From contig NW_005434591.1 in NCBI RefSeq assembly GCF_000315625.1, forward strand, positions 253,405 through 317,404: DNA of 64,000 nucleotides. The letters are read 5' to 3'. Made by a program: the position numbers and the translations under genes. This stretch comes from Guillardia theta CCMP2712. Its lineage: Eukaryota > Cryptophyceae > Pyrenomonadales > Geminigeraceae. A model generated the notes under the pieces. That model did not search any database. It was given only the letters and a program-made list of their open reading frames with translations, and was not told the origin of the DNA. The number at the start of each line of letters is the position of its first letter. Positions within the stretch are counted from its first letter, which is position 1. Shown here piece by piece: positions 13,086 through 24,079 of the stretch.

Positions 13086-13278
13086 CTAATTCTCCTCCTC
13101 CTCCTTGTCTCTCTCACACTCTTCACCCGTAAATCCTCGGATTATCACCATCATCATCATCATCTGCTGCTGCTGCTCGCCTCCCTCCCTCCCCTCCCCT
13201 CCCCTCCCCTCCTTCTTCTCCTCCTCCTTCTCTCCCTCCTCCTTGAAGGCTAACCTTCCTCACTCTTTTCTGCTCCAG

Positions 13279-14703
13279 CACGCGACAAGCCCTTGCTCGT
13301 CAGTCTCCTCCACAACTTCGATGGCACTAGAGCTCCCAACAGCCCGCGGTCTCTGCGAGCCTGCGAGCAGGAGGGTATCCTACCTCACGAGCTCGTCCTC
13401 AAGCCTCTCGCCGCCTTCAGGGACTTCTCCTCCCCTCCTCGCGTCCACAAGATCCGCTACGAGAGCCATGAGAGGAGGAGAAAGGAGCGACTGCAGGTCG
13501 TGCTGGCAGCAGCTCAAGCGATCCGCGACGGAGTGCAGGAGGAGAGGAGAGAGGAGCGAGGAAACAAGACCCAGGAATTGGAGATCAGGCTGGGCCAGGA
13601 GCACGAGGAGGGACAGGAGGAGGGGAAGGAAGAGGAGCGTGAGGAGGAGGAGGAGGAGGAGGAGCGAGGTGGGAGTGAGCTGGACCTCTCAGTCTCTTCC
13701 ATCAGCAGAGGCAGCACAACCTCCACCACCTCTCGCTCTGCTCTCGACCGGACGGCGCACCTGCAGAAGCTGATCGCCGAGCTGAGAAAGCGAGCCGAGA
13801 ACGAGTTTCAGCTGGAGATGTACAAGAGGAGAGCGCAGAACGAGAAGGAGGTGCAGGCGATACTGCAGGCTGAGACGAGGAGGAGGAGCCTTGAGTTGTC
13901 GATCCAGAACAAGATTGACGCGCAGAACAGGAAGGAGGAGGAGCGGAAGGAGGAGGAGCGAGCAAGAGTAGCAGAGCTGCGGAGGCTCGAGGCTGAGCGG
14001 CAGATGGCGAAGTTTAGGAGGCAGCAAGAGGAGGAGGAGAGTCTGAAGCGGAAGCAGGCAGAGATGGAGGAGCAGGAGAAGATGAGGAGGGAGAAGGAGA
14101 GGCAGGAGATGGAGGCGCAGGAGGAGGAGAGTCGAAGGAAGAAGGAGGAGAAAGAGAGGATACGGGAGGAGAAGGCTGAGAGGAGGAGGAGAGCAGCCCA
14201 GCGTGCGGAGGAGGAGAAGAGGAGGAGGATGGAGGAGGTGGAGGTAAAGACGCAGGTCAGGGTAGAGACACTGCAGAAAATGAAGGAGGAGAAGGTGGAG
14301 ATGCTGGCGCTGCAGGAGAAGAGAAAGCAGCAGAGGAAGGAGGCGGCGCAACAGAATCTTGAGAAGATGGCGCAAGAGAAGGAGGCGAGTCTGATCAGAA
14401 AGAGCGAGCACCTTGAGAAACTTCAGTCGCTCCAGGCAGAGAGGAGGAGGCAGATCATGGAGGACCTGATGCGGATGAGCGAGAGGAAGGAGACGAAGCG
14501 GCAGCACGCGAAGGAGAAGGCGGAGACGGAGCTGAAGGAGAGGATCACCAAGATTAGGGAGAAAGAGGAAGAGACCTGTCGTCGGCTGGAGGAGAAGAAC
14601 AAAGAGAGGACGGAGCAAGAGATCCAACGGGCCCTGGAGTCTGAGGTGAGCAGAACTCAGGAAGATCAGAAGAGTAGGGGAAGCAGAGGAGGACGAGGAC
14701 GAG

Positions 14704-14739
<36 letters not shown>

Positions 14740-16069
14740 GAATGAGCAGTGGAGGGGAAGGAGGTTGGCGAAGGGAGGCGAAGAGAGTGAGGTTTGCCCA
14801 GCTCTAGTTATGGAGGAAGAGACTTGGGGAGGAAGGGGAGNNNNNNNNNNNNNNNNNNNNNNNNNNNNNNNNNNNNNNNNNNNNNNNNNNNNNNNNNNNN
14901 NNNNNNNNNNNNNNNNNNNNNNNNNNNNNNNNNNNNNNNNAGGAGGAGGAGGAGGAGATAACACGGGCGCAGATGGAGGTCGTGGAGCGGAGTAAAAGGA
15001 TCGCCGAGTTTCAGAGGAAAGAGAGGATCAGGCAGATGGAGGAGGAGAAGGCTGTGGCTGAAGAGATGCAGAAAGTGAAGGAAAACATCATGCAGCAGAA
15101 GAGAAAGTTGAAGATTGAGCTTGAAATGGTGAGAGCCTCCTCCTCCTCTCCTCCTCTCCTCCTCTCCTCCTCTCCTCCTCTCCTCCTCCTCCTCCTGGTC
15201 TGCCGTCCCCCGTGCTCTGCTTTCCTCACTCATATTAAAATCTCACGAAGGGAAGACAAAACTTGCTCAACACATTTGTCTATCAAGGAAAGGAGGAGCT
15301 GAGAAACTTTCCACCACCCTTCCCTCCCTTGCCTCTAAATCCGTCTCCTTCCTCCCCCACGCTCCTCCCTCCCCCCGCCTCCTCTCCGCCTCTCCTCGTC
15401 CGACCGCCAGGAAAGTCCAGCATGCGCTCAGCAGCTCTCAAGACCGTCAGGTCGACGATACTGCCCGGCAGCTGCAGCAGAAATCCAAAGAGGACGACAA
15501 GCAAGATTCGGAGAAGCTGGAGAAGCTGGTGGAGGAGGAGGAGAAAGAGGAGCAGGAGGCGCAGAAGAAGTTGGAGGAGGAGCTTCACGAGAAAAGAGCG
15601 GAGAAAAGGGAGGAAGAAGAAGCGAAGGGAGTGAAGGAGAGCGAGCGAGCGAGCGAAATAGGGGATGCGGGAAGCGAGGTCAGAGATGAGAGGAGGGAGG
15701 AGGAGGAGGGAGAGGACAGAGGGGTAGACAGGGAGGTCGACTGGCAGGGAGAGGAGGAGGTTGAATTTGATGCAAACAAGCATGGAGAGCGGACAAAGAA
15801 AGAATGGGAGGAGGACGAAACCAAGAATCTCAGCACGTCGGAGCGGCAAAAAGTGGATGGCCCACAGCATGAGGGAATCCCAGTCGGACAGGAGGAGGAA
15901 CAGGAGGAGCAGGAGGAGACATCCAACAAAGCAGCAGCTCGTGGAGAGGCAGCGGATCTCAAGGAAGAGCAGCAGCAGCAGCGTGAAACGGAAGAAAGAA
16001 GCAAAATGGAGGACGCAAGGAAACCTTCTCCTGTGCAGACCGCAACATTACTACGCCAGGAGAAGGAGG

Positions 16070-16157
<88 letters not shown>

Positions 16158-16663
16158 GCAGAAGCAGCAGGTAGTGGTAGTGGAGAGACGGAAAGCTGAG
16201 GAGGAAGGGGATTTTCCACCCTCGAAGGGACCTCAGTCGCCTCCTCCTGATCAGACGGTAAGGCCCCTGCACAAGATCACGAGGTACGTTTCTTCCTCCT
16301 CCTCTCCCCTCCCTCACGGTCTTGTCAGAGATGAGCTCTACTCTGTTATTGCCGTCCTCCGACCAGAGCAAGCTGAGGTACAGATGGAGGGCGCGAGAGA
16401 GTGGCGGAAGAAGAGGACAGAGAAGTGGTGCTACGGCTAGGAGGAGGAGGAGGAGGAGGAGGAGGAGGAGGAGGATCAAGGAGGAGCAGGAGGAGGAGGA
16501 TCAAGGAGGAGCAGGAGGAGGAGGAGGAGGATCAAGGAGGAGGAGGAGGATCGAGGAGGAGGAGGAGGAGGATCGAGGAGGAGGAGGAGGAGGAGGAGGT
16601 TGAAGGATTTTTGTTTTGCTGCAGGACGTCATTGCGCGGATGGTTATGATGAAGAAGCGATGA
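13279..16663 (+). CDS. CCDC177-like N-terminal domain with long Arg/Glu coiled coil and polyQ
   Basis: Coding begins after an acceptor at 13278 (GCTCCAG|CACG). The start resembles the conserved N-terminus of CCDC177-type proteins (HNFDGTRAPNSPRSLRAC, then HELVLKPL and HKIRYESHERRR). A very long charged coiled coil of Arg, Glu, Lys and Gln follows. Probable pieces are 13279-14645 (donor GAG|GTGAGC), an unresolved join across a 100-base N gap, an exon ending at 15128, an exon 15421-16377 reached by the phase-0 intron 15129-15420, and a last exon 16625-16663 after TTTTGCTGCAG, ending ARMVMMKKR. If the last intron is not used, the frame stops at 16438. A CAG tract codes about 26 Gln in a row. An AATAAA at 16871-16876 could be its poly(A) signal. 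It may continue the preceding acidic gene. Likely structural or cytoskeletal, but that is inference. Confidence 0.6.
14841..14940. other. Assembly gap of 100 N
   Basis: Exactly 100 N, a usual placeholder for a gap of unknown size. It lies inside low-complexity coiled-coil coding sequence and hides at least one exon border. Confidence 0.99.
16074..16171 (+). repeat. CAG repeat coding polyglutamine
   Basis: Nearly pure CAG units with two AAG breaks near the end, in the coding frame of the coiled-coil protein, so it codes Gln. Similar in length to unstable human polyQ tracts; no claim of disease relevance is made. Confidence 0.93.
16440..16610 (+). repeat. GGA/GAGGAG repeat
   Basis: About 170 bases of AGG units broken by ATCAAGG and ATCGAGG. 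It lies between a possible donor at 16378 and a strong acceptor at 16624, so it is probably intronic or 3' untranslated. Confidence 0.85.
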
Positions 16664-17191
16664 AAGGTAGAAGAAGCATGGAAACATAGGGATAGCAATC
16701 TTGAAAGCAACAAACAGATGAAAAAGCAGAATGTAAGTGTATATATAGGGAACAACAGACAAGAAAACATGAATCAGCATCGATATCAGACAAACAATAC
16801 AAAAAGATGCAGCAGGAGCGATTTGGCTCTTGCCACAGGAAGCTGAGAACAATTTCATTTTCCAAGAAGGAATAAATCTTTCATATCTTCATGACTACAT
16901 CCCTTCGTTTCTCTTCTCTGATCTTCTCTTCTTATTTTCTGCTTTCTTCCTTCGGTTGCAACCTATCATTTCTGGACTTGATTCTCGTTAGACATGCATG
17001 CTTCAATCTCTGGGCACTAACAGCACATTTTACCTCACAAACCTTTCATTCAAAGCAAATCGCTCATAAATAACTTACGTCGATTCCTCTCCACCTCTCC
17101 CTCTCAACTTTCCCTCCCACTCCCCTCCGCTCCCCCACAATTTCCCGCTTCTCTCTCCTGCTCTTCCCTCTCCTCTCCTCTCCTCCTCTTC
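16664..17191. other. Convergent 3' flanks
   Basis: No gene is seen. An AATAAA is present at 16871-16876 on the plus strand. The stretch 17080-17190 is pyrimidine-rich and flanks the stop of the minus-strand zinc-finger gene. Confidence 0.6.
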
Positions 17192-18524
17192 TCAGTCTCG
17201 GTATCTCCTTTCGCCATAGTCATTAGAGAATCGATTTGAACTCGACGCTTCCGACATCCCATAAGAGTTCCGCGCCCGGTCGCGCTCGTAGCTCCTCCTA
17301 AATCCTCGTCCTCGTCCTCTCCCTCCCCTCCCCCTCCCTCCGCGGCTCAGGTTGTCTGTCCTGCTCATCAGCTCTTCGCCGCAGCAAATCCTCTCGTGTC
17401 TCTCCAGCCATTTCTGGTACACGAACGATCTCCCGCAGCGCTGGCACTTGAACGTCGGCTTGTCGAAAGCTCCTCGGCCCGTCGAGAACGCTGCGAGTAC
17501 ATCGAGACTGCAAGGCGTCTCGTGCTTTCCCTCCTGCCCGTCTTCGTCCCAGCTCCGGCTCCTCTTGGAGCTCGCAAGGGGCTCCTCCTTCCTCCTCCTC
17601 TCCTGCATTCGATGAGGTCCATCATGCTCAGTTACGGGCTCGTCGCAGTGAACGCTGAAGTGATCGTAAATCTCGGGAAAGCTCATCATTCCGTCGTCGT
17701 GATCCTGCTGCAGCCTGTCTGCTGTCCCGTGACTGCTCAGAGCAGCATGCCCGTCATGCAGGTTGTGCATGGAGTGACTCTCGTGTCCATTCCCCACATC
17801 ATCGCTGTCCTTGCGCCAGCTTTTCATCATCTGGCTCATAAAGTTGGGGTCGCCCCCAGCACCTCCGCTGCTCCTCCTCCTGTCGAACGGCTGTGGATGA
17901 TGCTCATCAGTCGGCGACAAGTTGCGATGCATGCCAGGCCCTCCGCCCCGGGGGTGTGCGGAGGGCTGAGAGGACGCGGATCTCTGACCGGACGAGCTTG
18001 TACGGGAGCCTTTGGATCGCCGAGAGTGTTTGTGATGTCCTCGGGGCGGCTGCACATCATCACAGTGGTTTCCGTTCTCAAGGTGCTTGGCTTCAGCCTC
18101 CTTCTGCCTTTGAAGCTTCTTCTTCAAGGCGAACAAGAAGGCCTTGACATTGATCTTGTGCTGAATGAAATGATCGACATGCTCATCGTGGCTCTTCCTG
18201 GCGTTGAGCAGGGAGCTTGTTTCTGCCTGATTCAGAGTCTTGTCGATCAAACTCTCTGCCACGGGATCCACATGCCCAGGAATCATCCACTGCAACACAA
18301 ACTTCTCCTCCTGTGAAGCTCGTTTGACTATAAGGAAGAACCTGAATGTTCAAATCAGTGTCATGTGTCAACCATGTGCCAGCAGCTCACCCAGGAGGCA
18401 GCACAGGCTCTTGGCTGTGGATATCAAGAGTCTCTGTAGCGCATACACACTGAGCATGTCCACACATCTTGATACTTGCCTTGGATTCGTCGTCCATCCC
18501 TGGTTGCCATAGTATCGCTTCCAT
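17192..18524 (-). CDS. C2HC zinc-finger protein with RGG tail
   Basis: The best model starts at the ATG at 18524 (MEAILWQPGMDDESK). Exon 1 is 18524-18476, a 147-nt intron spans 18328-18474 (AA|GTATCA to TTATAG, phase 1), and exon 2 runs 18327-17192, giving 394 residues. The join reads IKRASQEEKFVLQWMIPGH. The N-terminal part is helical. The middle is His/Ser/Arg-rich and likely disordered. Near residue 330 there is one zinc knuckle C-x2-C-x12-H-x3-C (CQRCGRSF to HERIC), as in ZC2HC-type proteins, and after it an RGG box (RGGRGRGGRGRGRG) typical of RNA-binding proteins. The window shows no partner. A role in RNA metabolism is a reasonable inference; the specific function is unknown. Confidence 0.75.
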
Positions 18525-20137
18525 CGCGATTGTTGTATTACGTCAGCTTATATTATCCCATGCCGCCAAACAGCCCAACGCCGTGAAAGTGCTCGGTCAT
18601 ATCAGACAAAGGAGATCCATCTCTCTGCTGCTGAAGACAGCAATGATCCTCAAGTCCTATTGGACCTGTAACAATGAGCTCAAATCATGGTTGGAAATCT
18701 AGTCAGTGAGTGCTTGCAAAAACAGTCAACAACTCGCTCATCTGGATTGAATGTCCTTTGATACTCACGACAAACAGTGAGATAGAAATGAACCATGTGT
18801 GAATTCAACACAAGATCTGCAAAATCCTACATCTAACTCCTTGCTCGCCCCCCTTCGCCTCTGCTCAAGTCCAGTAGAATCTTTAAAGCACGAAGCCTTC
18901 GCCTCCTGCTCCAACCCAGACCAACACAGCTTCTTTTCTCACACCAGATGTCTTACAATCTGTTCTCTTGCTCCTATCTCTGCTAGTCCTGCCTTTATTT
19001 GCCCCACATCTTCCTCCTCTCCCCTCTTCCTCCCCTCCGCCTTCCCCGCCATTTTTTCCATCTCCCTGCATCAACCCACCCCCGCCCTTCATCGAGAAAC
19101 GTGGGGTGTTCAAGGGGTCCATAGAGCTCCCAGTAGGATAATTTACTCAAGTTATGTAAATTCCAGCCTGCCTCAGCCGCTCAGGCTGCCATCCCTTGCA
19201 GTGCGGTCACAATCCGGCCGGGGCCGCACGGATGATCGGCGCCGCCCTGACCGTGACTGGCCGGGCAGGCCCAGCAGCGTGGCCCGGCCCGCCCGGGCGG
19301 CGGCCGGGCGTCCAGTTCCGATCAGATTAGAAATTGATTAACGCATCCGGTCCAGGATCTTTCGGGATGAGTCAAGGAGGGTTCCGGTTTGGTTGAAGTT
19401 TGGTTGAACTTGTGGGTCTCGCCGTCTTTTCTTTCCGAGTTCAGTTCCCGCCGTATGACCCAATGTCAGGATCAAGCCAGCAGGCTCTAAGTTCACCTGA
19501 TTGTGCTCGTACAGTGATTTTTTAACTTAACTTTGAGTAAAGAAGACCGTACTCCGGCCCGGGAGGCCACTGTGCGCGCGGAAGCACTTCCGCAGCGGCG
19601 GCTGAGAGTCGACCGTCAGTGGTACTACTTTTACTCAAAGTTAAGTTAAACATCAGTACGAGGGCAATCAGTACCAGTAGGCCCGGTACACTAGGATAGC
19701 CGGCCGGGTCACCGTAGGCCCCGAGGCCCCGTGACTGCACGCATGCCCCCGCGAAAAATGCTTCGGTCATCAAACCAGGCCAGATGCTGCTGCAGGATAG
19801 GAGGATGAGAGGAGAGGAGGGGGAGGGAGGAGGAGGACCGTAAAGAGAAACCCTGTGACCATGGTTGACGAGAAGGAGGGTGGGAGAAAGTAAGACCGAG
19901 GAGACTGACTCTCGAGACGTTGGGTGTGCAACAAAGCATGCCGAGCCGTATGGTCACAATGAGGAGATGAAGGTGGATGGATGATCTTGTACATGGTCAT
20001 ATCAGACGGAGAGAGAAAGAATCTTGTGGGTGCAGAAGCATCGTGATGCTTGTTGGAGGAGGTTGAGAGTGAGAATGGGACAGCGCTGTTTCGCAGTCCA
20101 TTTCTGTCATGGCTGACTTGCTTGCAGGGTTGCAACC
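18525..20137. other. Long divergent intergenic region with repeat islands
   Basis: No convincing gene. 19195-19325 is a GC-rich island. 19508-19660 is an inverted repeat with a GC-rich loop. 18840-19090 is pyrimidine-rich. 19800-20130 holds the upstream region of the plus-strand coiled-coil gene; an acceptor-like TTGCTTGCAG at about 20118-20127 hints at an intron in its 5' untranslated region. Confidence 0.55.
19508..19660. repeat. Fold-back element with TTAACTTAACTTTGAGTAAA arms
   Basis: The left arm, 19508-19541, begins CGTACAGTGAT and ends in the core TTAACTTAACTTTGAGTAAA. The right arm, 19630-19660, is its reverse complement and begins, on the minus strand, CGTACTGATG. The 88-base loop is GC-rich (GGCCCGGG, GCGCGCGG). 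Related copies lie at 8451-8476 and 39716-39960. Confidence 0.85.
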
Positions 20138-21361
20138 ATGAATGGTCCTAGTTTGTCGCTGCCACTTTCTGTCTCCACACCGAGGAAGCAGCATCAATCC
20201 CTCAAGGCGATGAGGAGTGCGGTGAAGGATATGCAGGCCAGGCTCTCTGCTCCAAGACTCAACTACTCGTGGAACGAGGACGGAAATCCGCTGCAAGCAT
20301 CGGCAGGCTGGAGGAGGAGGACGATAGGAACAGTCCCCAAGAGCGGCGGAGAGGGTGAGTGGGACGAAGTGGATGAGACGGAGTACCGAAGAGGAAAGAT
20401 CAGAGAAACGATCAGAAGGGACTGGGACGATGAATCGCCTTCCCCTCCTCGCTCAAATGTCTTTCATCGCAAACGGTTCCTGCATCCTCGAAGTTGTGGT
20501 GTTGAGCAGCTGGCACTGGAACACTCCATGCTCGGGGACGGCAACGGCTGTTCTCCTCTCCAGGGTCTTGGCGATGCTCGTGAACTTGAACTCGAAGCTG
20601 TTGCGGGGACAACAGCAGCAGCCATCCTGAGAGAGTGCGAGCACTTGTTTGGTCTCATCGACGAGATGAAGCTCGACATCGATGCATCGAAGGAGCAAGA
20701 GCGCAAGAGCTTCGGGCACAGGGCGACACAGACAAGTGAAGTTGAAAGAGAGGAGGTCAGAAGTGAGGAGGTTGCAGTTCAAGAGCAGGACAAGATCTTA
20801 GGTGACATGCAGGAGATGCGGGAGGCATACGAGCAGTTGCATGTCCTGCTCGAGCACCACGAGGAGCAGCTGATGGAGCTTCAGCATGCCCAACACAACT
20901 TCCTCAACCAAATCGCCCAGCTGCAGCAGCAAGCTGAGAGCGACAAGTCACGGTTGCTGCACGCGCAGGAGGCGATGAAGGTGCTGCTGATGCTGGTGGA
21001 CGAGACGTGCGAGGAGGGGCTGGCGATCTCTAAGAGTTTGCACATGGATGAACGAGCCGACCTGCAGCCTCCCGCCCTCCTCCTCTGCTCCACCGTGGAG
21101 GCCGCGCTGACAGTGTTGAGAGACATGACGGAGGAGCAAGAGGAGCTGGAGCTGACGGCCTCGCGGGGACTGGAGATGATCTCGTTTGCGCGGAGGATAC
21201 ACGCCCAGCGGCTGCAGGTGCTCTCGCGCATGTTCTGCTCCTGGCTGGCAGAGACGAGGCGGGCTCATGCTCGTCGGCTGCCGTTTGAGCGGCTGATCAG
21301 ACTGCCGGACATCGAGATCATTCACACAGGTGCAGGACGTGACAACCAGGACGGCAGCTGA
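20138..21361 (+). CDS. Coiled-coil protein of unknown function
   Basis: One uninterrupted frame of 407 residues from the ATG at 20138. The first 130 residues are basic and Pro/Ser-rich, likely disordered. From about residue 160 the protein is helical: DEMKLDIDASKEQE, then a strong coiled coil near 225-285 (MQEMREAYEQLHVLLEHHEEQ onward) and a further helix near the C-terminus (FARRIHAQRLQVLSRMFCSWL). No enzyme motif is seen. The last codons include CACAG|GTGCAG, so a final intron is possible. It faces MED7 tail to tail with 215 bases between the stops. Not recognised by family. Confidence 0.72.
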   Translation: MNGPSLSLPLSVSTPRKQHQSLKAMRSAVKDMQARLSAPRLNYSWNEDGNPLQASAGWRRRTIGTVPKSGGEGEWDEVDETEYRRGKIRETIRRDWDDESPSPPRSNVFHRKRFLHPRSCGVEQLALEHSMLGDGNGCSPLQGLGDARELELEAVAGTTAAAILRECEHLFGLIDEMKLDIDASKEQERKSFGHRATQTSEVEREEVRSEEVAVQEQDKILGDMQEMREAYEQLHVLLEHHEEQLMELQHAQHNFLNQIAQLQQQAESDKSRLLHAQEAMKVLLMLVDETCEEGLAISKSLHMDERADLQPPALLLCSTVEAALTVLRDMTEEQEELELTASRGLEMISFARRIHAQRLQVLSRMFCSWLAETRRAHARRLPFERLIRLPDIEIIHTGAGRDNQDGS

Positions 21362-21576
21362 CCGTAACGAGTCAATCGAGCTTATCCCTCACTTTCATTC
21401 CATTGTTTATCCCATCCTTACTCCAACTACGACAGACAGACGGGCTAACGGCCGATGTCAAACTCGTTGCTCCTCTGGTCCTTGATGAGCTCACGATGCG
21501 CCTGGAAGAGAGTCACAGGCAGCACGGAAAGGAGAGCATAGCTCCTGACCTCCCTCCGTCGAGACATCCATCGCAT

Positions 21577-23492
21577 CTACACGCGCGTCAAGCATCTTAC
21601 AGTCAACGTTATCGGGGTACCTGGAGCTTCTGCTGGAGGGTCTGATGGAGCCTCTGCCGGAGCCTGTGCTGGAGCGTCTGCTGGAGGAGCTTCTGCCGGA
21701 GCTTCTGCCGGAGGAGCATCGGCTTGAGGGGCTTCTGCCGAGTCATTTGCTGCCGCTCCCGCAAGTTCCTGAGGTTCTTTAGGCTCGGCAGCAAGAGCTG
21801 CAGTCACATTCGTCGCTTCCGGCTGCGGGGGTTTCCTTACAAACATGGCATCAGCATTGAAATGATACCTGAACTGCATTCCGATCTAAACTCTTGAGTT
21901 TCTTCAAGAGTGTAGCTGTTGACATGAGTAAGAGAAAAAGGTGTGGTTTTCCCATCAAACTACTTCACCTGTCTTTCGACGTTTGACTTGTTCGAGCCGT
22001 TGATTCTCTTCTTCACACTTTCAACATGTCAAGCTTTGCTCAGTCATCGGGCAAGGGGACACCTTCTCCTTAGCTGATCGTTTATCCTTTGCCTCGTCGG
22101 AGTCTTTGCTTGCCTGCTCCTTCTCCTTCTCCCCTGATGGAGCTGCTTCTGTGTCTGTCGCTGCTGCAGTTGAATTCACCGACGATGATCCAGCAGCAGA
22201 AGCAGCAGCTACTGCTGCAGGTGTGGGCGTTCTAGCAGGGGGCTGCGCAGCTGAGTAGAACACAGTGAGCTTGGGAGCAGAGAGAGGACGACACGACGAC
22301 TCACTGTCCTTCTTCGCGTACTGCCAGCAACAACCGTCAGTCTCATGTTACACAACCCAACAAGTCATCACTCACCGCGCTTGCGTTTGCAAGAATCTGA
22401 GCTTTGGTCTACACGGCGCCCACGTCAGAAACAAATACACTTGGCATGATTGAGGTTCCAACCTGACTTGCCTTCTGAAGAGATTCTCCCGCATCCTTCA
22501 GCTGCTTGGAGGCATTGGAAATAAGAGCTTGAGCTTTCATTCGACATTCCCTTCAAGTTCGAGCGAGTCAGGAAAGATTTCTCAAAGTTCGAACTCTCAA
22601 TGTACTTGAGCTGTTTCGCTTCTTCCCGACGTTTTTCTACCTAAGAAAACTCTCTTACGATGCTAACACATCCCATGAGAAAGGTACCTGAGCGCGCAGT
22701 GTTGTGATCAACGCCTGTCTTGCCTGATATGGCCGAAATCGGGAGAGGGTGAGATGCATCGCTCCGATGATGCTTTCAATCTTTCCTCGCTGCGAGAACA
22801 AACAGGAGGATGAAATCTTAGCTTGTCATCAGCCCCAGCACACACTCAGTTTACCTGCTCGTCTATCTCTCGAATTTTCTTCTGATCTTCTTCAGAGCGG
22901 CAGAGCGTTGGGCGTTCTGCATGCAAACTGATCAGCCATGTCCCAAAGGACTCGGAGTAACTCTCACCGATCATGAGCTTCAAAAGGTTCAAATATTCGT
23001 CTGCAATAGAGAGCAGTCAATAAAGTCAAGATACCACCAAGGAAGACAGCAAGCTGCAAGTCTGCGGCCAAAACACAGCAAGGCAATAGCGAGGGTTCAC
23101 TATCAACCTGGAAGTGCCCTATTCAACAGCCTCATGATGGCAATCGGCGACTGCGATTCGCTGTCTGAGATGCCCAGCTCCAACCCCTGCCATCAAGTCA
23201 CATGTACTAGCACGGCGATGGCGAGAGACCTTCTCGGCAAGAGCAGCATGGGGCTGTTGTGGCGCGAAAGAAGTATCGTACAAGGTTCCGAACATGACGT
23301 AAGGCCCTGGCAGCTAGCGTCAGTTGAACCTCTCCCTTGAGGACCCCCAGAAGGGTCCAGCCAAGGTGGTCCACCTTCTATGGGCGGAGGAGGCGCGGGG
23401 CATTGAAACTCCTTGTTCGAATGAGGCTCGAACTCCTCGTAAAACTTGGGAGGAGGAGGAAAAGGAGCAACGGCAGCGTTTGTTTGCGACAT
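21577..23492 (-). CDS. MED7: Mediator complex subunit 7 with Ala/Pro-rich C-terminal extension
   Basis: Fourteen exons: 23492-23375, 23306-23230, 23186-23108, 23000-22968, 22916-22855, 22789-22688, 22640-22606, 22550-22463, 22408-22376, 22320-22305, 22250-22063, 22017-21969, 21915-21869 and 21822-21577. All thirteen introns (43-107 nt) are GT-AG and keep phase, giving 390 residues. MED7 features: PPPPKFYEEF and PPPPIEGPYVMFG at the N-terminus, the LLNRALPDEYLNLLKLMIER helix, and the diagnostic RFRPYQARQAL (compare YRPHQARETL in animals). MED7 belongs to the Mediator middle module that links activators to RNA polymerase II. The core ends near residue 190. The remaining 200 residues are an extension with Ala/Ser/Thr-rich linkers, a short basic helix and a tail of EAP/PAEAP units; usual MED7 is about 220-240 residues. 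Whether the extension is always spliced on needs transcripts. Confidence 0.9.
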
Positions 23493-24079
23493 GGCCCGCA
23501 ATCAAGAGGTCTCGACGAGCACAGCCCCGATGTCGTCCCACTGAAAAGTTTCCAGTTTCCCCCGATCGATCAAGAGCGCAACGTGAAACCTGCAGGTTGA
23601 ACTCATCAGCTGATTCCAGGAAACGCTTGTTCTTCGCTGGTCCACACGCTCCCTTTCTGCCTACGACGTCTGTAATGAAAGGAAAGAAATGTCCTTGATC
23701 GCTTTTCCAACTATCTGACCATCAATGACACCGCATGATGGAATACACCGGCACTTCAGTATCTTCCTTTGTCGCTATCTGCTGCCTTAAACATACGAGC
23801 AGAACTGATGCTGATGTACAAGGATTGTTAAACTCTACATTCATACCCGCTGACCTCAATACCCTGAATCCCCACATGAAACAACCCGTCATGTCTTCTC
23901 TCATGTGACATCAACACCTGACGTGTTCTTTCTACTTCTGATCCTGCTGCTCCTCGTCATTCTTCCCATCCTTCTTCTCGTCCTCGACCTCGACCTCCTC
24001 CTGCTCCTTCCCGCAGAAGCTTTGAAGGGCAGCATTTGCAGGACTTGTGGGTATGAGCGGGGATGCGGTCACTGCTTTT
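23493..24079. other. Divergent intergenic region
   Basis: Lies between MED7 and SF3A1. No gene is seen. 23930-24020 is a CT-rich run with CTCCT and CTCGACCTC words. Confidence 0.5.

Noticed and set aside
12908-13126. Gly-rich minus-strand frame
   Set aside because: Pure translation of the CCT tract; no real composition or start context.
18799-19341. 180-codon plus frame in the intergenic region
   Set aside because: Runs through pyrimidine-rich sequence into a GC island; composition is not coding-like.
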